From contig JASJZH010000001.1 of NCBI GenBank assembly GCA_037178975.1, positions 5,936,501 to 6,000,500 of the forward strand: 64,000 nt of DNA, given 5' to 3'. Of this stretch, positions 1 through 11,600 are shown piece by piece (within the stretch, counting starts at the first letter, position 1; every line of letters starts with the position of its first letter). The position numbers and the translations under genes are program-made. The stretch is from Oscheius tipulae (lineage: Eukaryota; Nematoda; Chromadorea; Rhabditida; Rhabditidae). The notes beneath the pieces are model-generated. The model saw only the letters and a program-made list of their open reading frames with translations. It was not told the DNA's origin and did no database searches.

Positions 1-101
1 CACTTTTATCAGCTCAAAGCAACACATAAATAGAAGTTACCCAAAAGATAGTTCTGGATCCCGCCAGAGATAGCACAATTATGATTTGGCACACACAATA
101 A

Positions 102-3100
102 TCACCTTCTGAAGGCTGTGGTATAAACTTTTTGATCGGGAGACTCGTGCTCATAGTAGGTGGAATGACCGACGTTGACCATCTGATTGATAGCTTGAAG
201 TTCCTTCCTCGGACTTTGATTCAGGTTGTATTTGTAGCGACGTTCGATTTGGTTCGTAGTCGAGCTGAGAGACGTCACGTTGACTTGGAACTGAAAAATG
301 GATACATATCTCTGCAACCAGACAGTCATTTGGAATTTGATCTAGACTCACCCTCTCTCCAATGGTCCTCTTCATCGGCAAGCTCCCGAAATTTGAGGTC
401 TTCGGCATTGGAATTAGTTTGTCCTGGGCCGCTTCCAGTGTCTTGACGAAGCTTTCGACTCTGGGCAAAAAAACCTTGTTGTAGTAGGTTATAAGATCGA
501 CCTTTTCACAGTTCGAGGGACCGGGGGAACCTGGAATGGTCGACGATTTAGTTAGGCTGGCTTCAGTTACCTGTGACAGAGTCAGCACTCGTTGGGATAG
601 TCGAGCCACAGCGTAACTTGACCGGATTAGACGTCGAGTCACGAGAGTTTCCGTCGTCACTTGGAGAGGTACCACCCCTGAAAAACGTGACTAGTCATGG
701 ATCGATCCAGAACTCACACTGAAGAATCTACATTGATCTCCCGGTAGATATAGGAGTTGCACTGAGGCTGGTGTCTATAGTGGGCAATGAGATCCATGAA
801 GGTGCAGGGGACCATAAGGTACTTGGCCACCGCATAGACCACACATAAAAGGTTCTGATCGAGATGGCGATTGAGCATCAGAGATGTCTCGTTCCGCAAT
901 ACGTGGTCTAGAAGAGTCCAGCACATTCTCTTCCCAATCTCGGTGATCTTTACCCGGTCACAGAGGTCGTTTAGTCGACCACAGGCAAGAAAGTAGACCT
1001 GGAAAGTATGAATGATTCGGGCTCGTCCTTTTTATGGTACAATGTATGATTTCTCAGTCTATCAACGAGAAAATATCTCTCTTGATATCATAGGATAAGA
1101 AATAGAAAAGTTGGCACTCGTGCGAAAAGACACGGAAGATGCGCACAACTACTCTAGAGGCCGGCGTCACGAAATTCAATTTCTGTCCAACTGCACCCAA
1201 TTCCCTGGAAAATGGTTATTTTCAAATTTTCTTGTCTTGAGATTTTAAATGAGATCGAATATACAATGTGTAAAATATACAGCGTCCTTGGATCTATCGT
1301 TGTTATATGCAGCTCTTAGTTTGGGTTAGTTTTTTGAGGCCAAATCACCATAGTATAGTGGTTGTGAAACTGAAAACATGTCTAAAATATTGCCCTCACC
1401 TTCCCAACAAACTGTATCAGCGTGATACTACTGGCTATTGGCTTGGCCGGCGTCTCGCTTCCATCCTCCAGTCTCATCCTCTTGACCGGAGAGTACTTCT
1501 CAGCAAGCATCTTTGGCTGCTTCCAGGCAACATCGCACGAAGGTATACAACCTGGATTCTTGCTCACAGCCAACCAGATGGGACTCTGTTCTGTCCAGCC
1601 CAACTCTTCTAGGACTTCCTCCTCCTTCTTGTTCAAATGCTTGACCATCTCTCGACTGAGCTCAGGGAGAGCTCTCACAACGAGCTGTACAGCCTTTTGG
1701 AAGCAGATTGGTTCGAGGTTGAGGAGCTGAAAAAAGGATTTAGGGCAGGTAAGATTCTTACATCAATGCTCCAAGGAAACTCTCTCTTGCTGTTGTAAGA
1801 GAAGAAGACGAGTTCGAGGACACAGACGGCGATGGACTGGAGGAACTCCTCCTTCTGGTAGACGTTCTGAAACTTTTTTCATCCAGGTAGTCTTTTAATT
1901 TAGGTCGTTGCGGGGGCCCATAATGCGCACAAGGGAAAAAATTCGTTTCAGCGTCAGAAACTTGCACGTCAACCGGTAACTAACCATGTCCATACGCGGA
2001 GCAATATTTAAAAACAGCAGCACGTCAACGGTTACAGCTGGTGTGCAACATAGGTTCTGATAAATTTGACGCGAAGATTGAAAACTGTCTGGCAATGGGT
2101 CTCGCAACGAAAAGATTCTAAGACTCACACAGAGATCGCCCTCCGAATCGGCTCTTTTCTCCCTTTCCGCCTTCACAATTCTCTCTATGATTGTGTAGGA
2201 GAGGTCCTTGACAAAGTCTGTCAACATTTCGAGATTGTCGAAAATGTCGGCGTCATATTCCTCTCCCAGTTCCTCGGCTTCGGCAGTTACTTTTTCAGTG
2301 AATCTGGAGAATGAATAAGCTTCCCAAAGTTACCGTAACAAAAGTTTTGAAAGTGAACAAAAACTCACAATTGGGCAAAGTACTCGATATGGGAGGCGAT
2401 GATCGGTAGTGGCGACTCTTTCATTTCTGAACAGATCATTTCCAGCTGCGAGCCGGCCACATTGAAGCCTTCCGGAACCAGAGTCATCAATTTGGTCGGA
2501 TTCTGGCTGTTTGCAGTCAGCGGGGTTGTTGGAAACAGATTGTCCGAGGACAAAATGTACGATTTTGAAGCGTTTGGCCCATTCTTCTTGTTGTCCATGA
2601 GCTTTTCAAGGCAGTTTTGAGTGGACATTCGGAGTAGCAGCTCCACATCTGCGAAGTTTGTGTCGTCAGGGCCACGCCGGAGCAACTCCACGGCAGAGCC
2701 TTAACTCAATTTTAAACTTTTTCGCTGACTTGTTCGGCCTCATTTCGATGGTCTCGATAAGAACAATTAAATGAAACTACTTTCCAAGGCATTGGAAGTG
2801 ATTTAACGGGTTAGAAATCTGCTGCGCGCCCTAATCCTTTACTAGTGCGGTGCGCCGTTTTCAGCTTTTAGCGCCATTTTCCGCACCGCAAGAAACATTT
2901 TTCCAGAGTAGCAATGTTTTGCATAGTTGTAGCAGATTTTCTGCTCTACAGCTTTGTAGAACATGGGAAAGTTCAATAGTCAACAAAATACCATCATAAA
3001 GAGCATCAAAGACTTGATTGAAGTCCCTCTCTGCCGGCAAGAACATTCTCTCGTCCAGTTCGGCTCTTCTTAGCAACAGATTCTCGTAGCTTTCTTCCCA

Positions 3101-4930
3101 GCGTTTTCTAAACAACAGTTGAAATGCAATCGTCCAATTTACTTACAAAGAAGCCGCAGGATCGAATTCGGCTCCTTCAAAATGCAGAACAGAGACAACC
3201 TTTTCATTGAAGATGTGTTGCTTGAAATGCTTGGCATCCAGAACCGAGCCGCCAAATGTTCGACAAAGGAATTCGAGGATACTGCAGTCGCTAGAGAGAA
3301 ACTTCTCGCCTAAAAGTTCTTTTTACTAAGACGTACAAAGAACAGCTTGAACTCATACTGTTGCTAGCCTATCTATCGACCTGCCACTTGCATGCTACTC
3401 GCTCTTCAATCAGTTTTCTTTACTACTAAATGTCTACCAGCTTCGCCAGCTCGCAAAAGGCTTGAAGTTGACTTGCAATTTGTTGGCAAAAGACATATTT
3501 TCGCTTGTATTTCCCGGACATTCCCGGACAGCTCCAAAACAAACAAACACACAGACTCGCTTGCATACTATAGATGTGTACACGAATGATGACAAGTCGT
3601 GTCATATCAAGAGGCTGTCCATTCAACTACCAAAAAAACACCAAACTGTAACAATTGAACAATGTCATAGACGTCTGGTTCAAATACCCTATCCCTTACC
3701 GCCTAGTGACTTGACTCCTTCTTATTCTGCCAACCTGTCCTTCTTTCGACCTGCCCCTACCAACCTTGTTGCCTTGTCTGTTTTCTCAACCAATCCATGT
3801 CTCTCTTGTATGACCTGTCATACACCCAACAACGCTTTCCGTACCACTTCTGTCTCCCACAAAGAACAATATAAAACTGACAGTGTGCAGGACGATGTCT
3901 TCTACATTGTTTTTCTAGTAAACATAATAAGCACCCACTAAATTCATGATTGACCAGCTCATCCAGGTGCAATTTACAGATCCACTCGTAGACGAGCTCG
4001 ATGACACATAGCAGGAGATTGTAGCTGTTAAGAAGATCTTCTTGTTTGAGGTGCTCTGCAATCATTTTGCTTCTACAAGAAAACTGCTTACTTTTTAAGA
4101 GAGAAAACGCTGTCCAAATAATTTTCAGGAGATCGTAGGAGGAGATAACTGTGGTGGTGGAAGGAGTCTCCATTTCCAGAAACACGCCTCGGTAGATCGG
4201 TAGAAGTTTCTTGTAGACCACAGCGGCTACAGCCAGAGATCCTTGAACTTTTTGAATCTGTTCCTTGATTTTCTTCGAGTTTGAGACAGTCTCTGTGTAT
4301 CGCTCGAGCTTGTCGAAGAGCTCGATTATGCTGGAAGGAGAGTGAGTATCGGATAAGAGTTTACCTGACTCCAGAAGAGCACTGGAGACTTCGAATGGAG
4401 AAGACGTGACTCGAGACGGGACTAAGTTTCTTCTTGAGCATTGACAGGAAGATGGAACAGGTCATCCAGGCCTTGGCTTCGCCCTGGAAATAGTAGTTTC
4501 ATTTTTTTGAGATCAAACACTTTGACTGACCTCCATATCCACCTGCCTCCCAGCATCCGTGTATTGTGACCAAGCAAAATTGCACAGGTACTCCAGTGTG
4601 TGCTCATTGTTCTCTTCTGTTGGGATGCTGTTGAAGAATTCTGTGAACTCGGCGCTTGGAGGCCCATTCTAAAAGAGAAAGTATTGGGGAAAAACTATGT
4701 CTAGGTACCCTTAAAACATCGTCAAAGTCTTCTTCTTCTTCCTCTGGCAGCACGACAATCCTCTCTGTACTATCTTCCTCGCCCGGCGATTCTCCTTGGA
4801 ATGTCTGGACAAGGGACTGTATAGATACAATCTTGAGTTTTTGACTCACTTCCTCATTCTCTTCATTTCCTCCATTCTCTTCGTTTTCTTGCCGTTCAGT
4901 TTCTTCCTTCGCAGACTCCGGTAAGGCCAT
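102..4930 (-). CDS. lin-35: Retinoblastoma-family pocket protein (p107/p130, lin-35 type), multi-exon
   Basis: This is a transcriptional corepressor that binds E2F/DP and acts in the DREAM/DRM complex in the nucleus. The N-terminus (4930 down to about 4670) is Glu-rich, followed by the RB N-terminal domain; around 4000 the stretch DLLNSYNLLLCVIELVYEW matches p107. Pocket A is read around 2230-1390, with SREMVKHLNKKEEEVLEELGW. Pocket B is read at 930-715, with RHLDQNLLCVVYAVAK and YRHQPQCNSYIYRE. The C-terminal element near 300-150, SPRKELQAINQMVN, matches p107/p130 rather than RB1. Confirmed introns are short (4669-4708, 4484-4530, 4331-4364). One intron of about 640 bases (roughly 3320-3950) holds only pyrimidine-rich sequence. 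A TTTTTAG acceptor lies 5 bases before the start codon. Family assignment is firm; some inner exon edges are not. Confidence 0.9.
2914..2964. repeat. Palindromic element, copy A
   Basis: A 51-base imperfect inverted repeat. Arms of 19 bases (ATGTTTTGCATAGTTGTAG against CTACAGCTTTGTAGAACAT) match at about 15 positions, and an inner CAGA/TCTG pair extends the stem. It lies in an intron of the RB-family gene. It shares its core with the elements at 5287-5337 and 29571-29623. Confidence 0.6.
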
Positions 4931-5286
4931 TCTTTCTAAAAACCGAGCTGTAATGACAAGAATAAGAGAAAGAAAGGGACATAAGAGCTAGACGGGTAGT
5001 CCAGGCAGAAATCCCTTTTTCATAATTTGCTCTAGCGCGCGTTTTGGCGCCCTACGGTACTGGAGCGATAGAGCACGTGAGCTGGTGGAGAGGCCAGCAT
5101 TGTTTGTCGGCAGAGCGCGTTTCTCTCTCAGGCGCATTTTTGAGCAGACGAATCGTCTAATTGTTCCTTTTCTGACTTTAGAAAGGACTTTTTATATTGT
5201 TTCTGGACTGGAAGCTGATGAATGTTGGCGCGTCCGCTGTAACACTCTGGCCCAGTTTTTCGGACCCAAACACTTACTGTATAGTG

Positions 5287-5337
5287 TTGTTTTACAAACT
5301 TGTAGCAATTCATCTGCTCTACAGCTTTGCAGAAAAG
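5287..5337. repeat. Palindromic element, copy B
   Basis: It has the same layout as copy A: TTGTAGCA, a short spacer, then CTGCTCTACAGCTTTG and AGAA. The two copies lie in the same orientation, in the 5' flanks or introns of neighbouring divergent genes. This copy is noncoding and sits about 90 bases before the VPS51 start codon. Confidence 0.55.
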
Positions 5338-5428
5338 CTTGAAAATCATTTGTTGGACTAGAAAAATAGAACTAATGGAATTTCATACTTTCTCTCCCAT
5401 TTGCCGTCTCATAAAGTTTCCTTCAAAG

Positions 5429-8400
5429 ATGAGCGATGGCTCTTCAAACGTTCCTTCGGTTCTGGACGTCTCCTCGAAAGACTTCGATGTTGACGCTTAC
5501 ATGAGCATGAGACTTAAGGAGCAGTCTCTCGACCAGCTGTTGAAGGAGGAAGAAGTCATGGTCACGGCGGTACTTTTGGTTCTTTCTGGTCACAAAATGA
5601 AAAGTTCTAGGTTCGAAGGCTTGACTCCGATGTTCACCAGCTAGTTTACGAAAACTATAACAAGTTTCTGACTGCGAACAACACTGTGAGACGGATCCAG
5701 GAAGAGTTTACCGGGCTTGACAAGGTGAGCTGGTTTCCTCTTTTTATGAATAAACTAACACTTTAAGGAGATGGAGGGGATCAAAGGCAGCATGGAAAAC
5801 ATCTCAGGATTGATAAAGAAACTTGGAGGTGTTCTGGGAGAGCAGAGACCGGATCTGGCTCAACTTGGCACATCCTACAAACTTGTTTCAAGCTTGAAGT
5901 TCATCTTCGACTTGCCCAATATTTTAAAGGTAGGGTAGGTTGTACCCTACTTTACAGAGACAGAGATCGCTTGAGGTGGGCGCCCAAAGTTAGCTGAATC
6001 CCGCTGTTTCATCTGGTTCTTTTTTTGATGCAAAAGGGTACTAAAATCTATCCCTAAGATCAAAAATATAACTAATCTATTTTTAGGGCTATCTGGACGA
6101 GAAGAAGTATTCCGACTTTGTACGAGTCTATCTTCTCGCCAAAACGGCGCTGACCAAGTATTCGGACGTCGAGAATGTGGCTGATATTATCAGAAAGGTT
6201 GACGTCTTGGAAAAGACGGCCATCCAGGAGCTGTCTCAGAAGATCAGAGACTCTGAAGACGTGGAAATCATCGAGGAAACTGTCGTCCTACTGACCAAGA
6301 TGGGTATTTCAGAGGATGAGGTAAATCTCACTTCATCCGAAAAACACTGGTTTAGCTCGAGAAGCAAGTCCTGGAGACGATCCAGTCGACTCTGGCTCGG
6401 GATTTGAGCCTGGTCAGTCAAGGAGCGACAGATGTCCTGGACCTGGTGGACAAGTGAGTCCAGATAACTGTCCTCTCATTAAATGTTCAGAGGCTGCGGG
6501 TCATTCGTCCCGAACCTGACTCTCTTCGCCACAATGCACTTGAGACTCTTTCCCAGTCAGAATGAGACTCTGATCAGTATCCTTCAGGTACTGAACCTCG
6601 ATGCTGGCTTTCAATCATTCAGGTCCAAATCCAAGAGTTCCACGCAATAGTCTCTGGAAAGTTTCTTTCCTCAGCAGATCCCAAAGACTGTTCCATCGTT
6701 GTCAGAGCCTTGGACAGATACTTTAGAAAGATGTCAACGTGCAAGCATGTTGTTCCAGGTAGGTTCAGGGTCGCCTAATTCTTTCTCTGTGTCAAGCACT
6801 TTTGAAACGAACTTGCCCGCGTGGCTCAGTCGGTTAGCGCTCCGATTACAAATCCGAAAGAATCAACGGGTACGATTACCACGTGAGACAAACCTTTTTG
6901 TGTTCTCGTGACACTCTCAAAAACAATGTAAGAAATCGCCTTTCAGGACTCGACTGCTTCCCCATTCTTCTGTCGCTAATCAAGAGCGTTTCTCGTCACG
7001 AGATTGACATTTCCTGTCGCAAGATCAGCGAGGAGATGAGGACAGTCTGTCAGGAAGCCAGACAGCTCTTGATCAATGAGACCAGTCAGGACTTGTGTCT
7101 TTTTTCGACCAAGATAGAGCAGGCTTTCACAGTACATGTCAAGACAGCAATGGCTAACCTGCTCATGTTCAACGCCAGCGACGTGACCTTTGCCAATGTC
7201 GCGCAAGGAGAGTTCCAACTCGATTTCGCCCACGATGTTCATGAGATGCTCTTGGTCAAAGCTTTCAGTGATCTGGCAGAGTATTTGGAGTCTTTTGGTA
7301 AGTTGTAGTCAAACATGGAGAAATCTTTCCAGGTACAGCCGAAGGCCAGACCAAGTGCAACAATCCCTGGCTCCTCCTAATGTTCGCTGTCACTCTGAAC
7401 AACATTGCCACGAAATCGTCTGGCTATCTGATTCATCTTTGTCGAGAGCAGCTCGCCTTGACCAAAGACGAGAAGACGACCGTGCTGACGAATCCATCCT
7501 CTGTTCTGTCCCTACTCAAAGCCTCGGCCCATGTCCTTCTCCGCTCTTTTGTCCAGCAGAGAGGCATGCAGCTGGGAGAGAGTCTGATCCGAGGATGTGA
7601 AGCTCTGTCCCAACCCACGGCTTCCCCCACAGGAGTTCGGTGAGCTAACTTGTCCTGCCTATTAAATCTTTCCTAGGGCTGCTGTCCGTCGAGCGGTAGA
7701 AGAGGTCGGAGAATGTGACCGTCTTCTAGGTCAGCTTATGGGTTCAGATCAGAGGAAGGAGAATCGTCCTCGACGACCAACCGATGCTCCTAGAGACTCG
7801 CTTTGGAATGACAGAATTGACTTTCATCAGCAGATTCACGTGAGTTGGTCTGGTATTTTTGTCTAAGCACTATGTCTGGATATCTGTCTTTCTGCTTGTC
7901 AACCGTCTGGATTGAATAAGGTACCCTGAGACCTATGGCCAAGAGTTGGCGCGCAGAATTCTCAACGTTTGATGGCTTCGATCGCACACGTATAGGGACA
8001 TAACTGTTAGCATGTCTGGATTGATCTCACACACCCCAAGTGTGATGGTTCCACCTTTGAATCGCCAAGATAACTGTCTGTCTCTGTGTCCGCCGATATG
8101 TCCAAACTTCAAGTTTTGTCCAGTTGTCTGTTGGTTGAAACGACTCAAAATTTTCAGTTCAATAAGGCTTCCATCGTGACTGCTGTGATCAAAGTTCTGC
8201 TGAAATCATTCACCGAGGGAATACGGCAGCAGACCTACAACAGAATGGCAGTCGAACAGATACAAGTAGGTCTAAAGATGATCAAACTAAACCTTCTTCA
8301 GATCGATTGCTGCTATCTACAGCGTTGTTTCTCTCCCCTCGTGGCAGACGAGGTCATTGTGAACTCCATGGTAGATCAGTCTTTGTCCTCGGCTCTCAAA

Positions 8401-8466
8401 CGATGCCTGGACCCGGTTCTGATTCATCCCAGCAAGCTGGCGCTTCTGGTCGAGGACAAAGAGTGA
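5429..8466 (+). CDS. VPS51: VPS51 (GARP/EARP tethering complex subunit), multi-exon
   Basis: This is a subunit of the GARP and EARP complexes, which tether endosome-derived vesicles at the trans-Golgi and recycling endosomes. The first exons read [20 protein letters not shown] and then, across an intron, a run ending [20 protein letters not shown]. That is the conserved N-terminal signature of VPS51 (Fat-free). A helical, coiled-coil-rich body follows with no enzymatic motif, as expected for the family. The start at 5429 opens this conserved block after a short Ser/Asp-rich leader; the frame closes with TGA at 8464-8466. Most introns are under 60 bases. The intron after the exon ending near 6758 holds a tRNA-like sequence at 6817-6890. 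The next gene starts 143 bases downstream on the same strand. Confidence 0.88.
6817..6890 (+). other. tRNA-like sequence in a VPS51 intron (A box good, B box degenerate)
   Basis: The A box TGGCTCAGTCGG at 6824-6835 fits the consensus exactly and is followed by GTTAGCGC. The B-box equivalent GGGTACGATTACC (6868-6880) departs from GGTTCGANTCC. The first seven bases do not pair with the 3' end, and the anticodon stem is imperfect. It reads as a decayed tRNA gene, in the sense direction of the host gene. Confidence 0.5.
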
Positions 8467-8608
8467 TCGTTGTACTTAGCCATCGATTTTACGGGTCATC
8501 TTAGCATAATGAAGATATTTATTGAAGCAAACGTATGTCAATGCCGTTTCTCGGGCCGTTTTTATCTCAAACTGTTCCACCTATCTTCAGTTAAAATATC
8601 CATTTTAG

Positions 8609-11600
8609 ATGAGTCGCTATAAGTTGAAAGGATTGAACAAACGATGTTCGAGTCTCTCAGAAATCGAGAATCTGGACTTGGATTCCAGCTTCGGGCAAGA
8701 ACTTAGACGGAAATCGTGAGGAATCAACGTTCATATATACTATGGTTTATATAGGTCGAAAGACTCGGCTATCAGACATAAAGCCTCTCAAAAAGTCTAT
8801 AGAGGAAGACTGAGTCTCGGGAAGCCTATCATTCACAGAGGTTGGACCTGTTTTTGCTTAATATAATACATTTTTCAGTGCATCGACGAAAAAGCTTCAA
8901 CAGAGACAGTCAGTACTTTGAGGATGGAGATGAAGATGGAGGGGAGACGGACCAGTCTCATGACCACTCGGTAGGTATAGAAATTCATCTCCATCCAGAA
9001 TCTCCAAATCTTTGAACTTTAATCCGGCTTTCCAGAGCAACGCCCTCTCCCCGGTTACCTCTCAATCGGCCTTCCGATGCATCCCGGGCATCGAAAGAGA
9101 GTCTAGTTCAACATCGACTGATAGTGGGAGACTCTCGGTCGAGAGCAACAACTTGTTCCTAATGGCTCAGGAGCCGGAGGATTATGGTGAAAATATGAGG
9201 TAGTCCGAGGCGTTTTTGAATAGGCCCGGTTCCAGGAATTCGTTCTACGAGAGCATGAACAATTTTGTGTCTACTTCCAAAAACAAGAATAGACTGATTT
9301 TGTGTCAGAAGGAGCACAAGGGAAAGATGGAGAAGACCTTCACCTGTACGATCGGCAATAAGCCGAAGGAACACAAGCAAGGAGATGTCCTGTGGCTGAA
9401 TCTGAAGGCGTACTTTGCGGGAAAGAATACCTATGCCTGTCAGGATGCTACCTTCGATGAGGACAAGATCCTGTTCAAGAGGCGAGAAAGTCATTGGAGC
9501 ATTGTGGAGGACATCAACAAGTACAAGGCATTGCCGTACCCGTCAGTCCCGCAGTCCCTAGAGGCTGGATACATGACGCACATGGGGCAGGTCAGAGATC
9601 AGGGTGAGCTTTCTACAGTTTGGGCTAGATTTGGTAACAGACTCTAGCAATATAATGTTAAAGTTTGACTGATGCCCCGTTGGGACTCGTGACAGGTAGA
9701 TGCTGTTCCAGTTCGTGGCGTACCTATTTTGTCCTTTCCCAATAAAAACAATTGCTAAAGACTACTGCTAATCAGTTAAGCCCGGCTCCCACTCTTTGAT
9801 TCCGTCCCTCGAAGCCACTTCCCTTTCACGGTTTGAACCCATGTCACATCCCTCGATCCATCTTACTATCCAAGTAAAGCTATCGCCTCTAGATGGGCCC
9901 AATAACAGTGATAAATTCCTTTGAATCCTGTTCTGTTTATATTCCCTTCTGTCAACCCGTCTGTTAAACCCTGTCCGCATGTGTCCCTCCTACCGTGATA
10001 GGATCAACGTTCTCCCAGCGAAGCAATTTCCAAACTGACTCGCTTAAAACAATTAGAGTGCGCACAAAGTAGTGCACATAGACAATATTGGCTTCAGACA
10101 CACAGACAGAGACGCGAGGACATTTTAAAATAGATTTAGAACTAGATTTTGGAGCCTGCTCGTTGAGGAATTGAGTCTTTGGTTCTGGTTTCCCATAGAT
10201 GGTGCTCTTTTAAAACTACATTGAAGAGGTAGATTTTTCAAATGGGGAGTAACTTCAAAAGAACTCCAACTTTGGGTTAATGTAACTCTTGGTTCAGTGC
10301 ACTCTCTCAGCGAACGACTCGATCGCTACCAGTCGCTCTTCCCTACTCGCAAAGCCATGATGGACTACATTACCAAGATGTAAGTTCTTCTTTCTGGACA
10401 GAAAACTGAATCCCATGCCAGGAAAGACTGCTCCTTTATGCACCGCCTAGTCGACAGAATCGATGTGATGACAGCCTGGCTAAACACGGTCGACGATCTC
10501 TTTGACAAGATCAATCTGGTACGTAGCTAAAGCTAGCCTGACTTTGGTAGTTTCAGCTCGGCGACGTCTTCGAAGTCGACCATCTGCCTGAAGCTACAAA
10601 GATCTGGCCTCGGCCCATGGCTCACTCCCAGGTTTCGATCTCGTTGAAAGATGCTCGTCCCGTCTTCAAGGAGTACGTAGGGAAGAACAGGAATCTGAAG
10701 GCGATGAAGAAAGTCCTGATTCGAGTTTGGGATGCCTGCGAGACGTCTATCGTCAAGGCTGCCCTCTTGCTCGGGAAGAAGGCCGCGACGTATGCACAGG
10801 CAGCGAGTGGATTCAAGCCTCAGGTCCCCATGTCCGATGAACAGGTTGGTCTCATTTCTGCGGCCTGCCGTTTCAGCGTGGTATTTGAGGCATCCAAAGC
10901 TCGGAGAACGGGGTTTAATTTTTAACCTCCTTGTTTCAGAAAGGACGATTCGACTCCTACGGAACCACATGTGTCCTCTATGGTTGCAATCACAGCGAGT
11001 TTGCCAAAATGGAGCTGCCATCTTTCCTGCCCATATTCCAGTTCATTCTCGGCGTCCGGCAGGAACTCATTCAGGAATGGCTTTCTATTAGGTAGGGCAA
11101 TGAGCCACGGATTGTACAGTTGTGAAATTTTCCAGATCGAATTTCGTTGGAGTCGGGTCGAACTTTGCTGGAGAAATCGTCGACAGTCTAACATTGGCAG
11201 CCATCATCGAAGACTCGAGAGATTGTCTAGGAGAAGCTATCGGGTTTGAACTTTTGGATTTCCTTTAACAGGATACTTTCAGTGTGAAGATACATTACCT
11301 AGCCGTAATGCATGGAATCGGTCTGGGCGGGACGAACTATTCGGCAGAGTTTGATGAGTGCTTAAAGGATGTCTTTAATGTGAGTTACTAGTCATTATAT
11401 CCCTTTTCCCATCTATTTAAAAAAGCTTCCGAAAGACAAAAAGGTTTTAATGAGGCGGGAGTCGAACCCGACTCCATTGTTCTACAGTCGTAGAGCTTAC
11501 CGAGTGTGACGAAGTTTGCGCGTATTTCCGGCTGAGCTTTTGAAACTACTCTACTGCTTATATCGCTGCGAAGGTAAAAGGTTTTCAGAAATATCTCGAC

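Noticed and set aside
3462-3941. 159-residue plus-strand open frame in an intron of the RB-family gene
   Set aside because: Low-complexity Pro/Thr/Ser content, no start context and no family features; it lies antisense in an intron.
4073-4091. 19-base GT...AG segment in the RB-family gene that looks like a miniature intron
   Set aside because: Removing it shifts the frame into a TGA, while reading through gives a continuous, conserved-looking helix (LLKSKQFSCRSKMIAEHLKQ).
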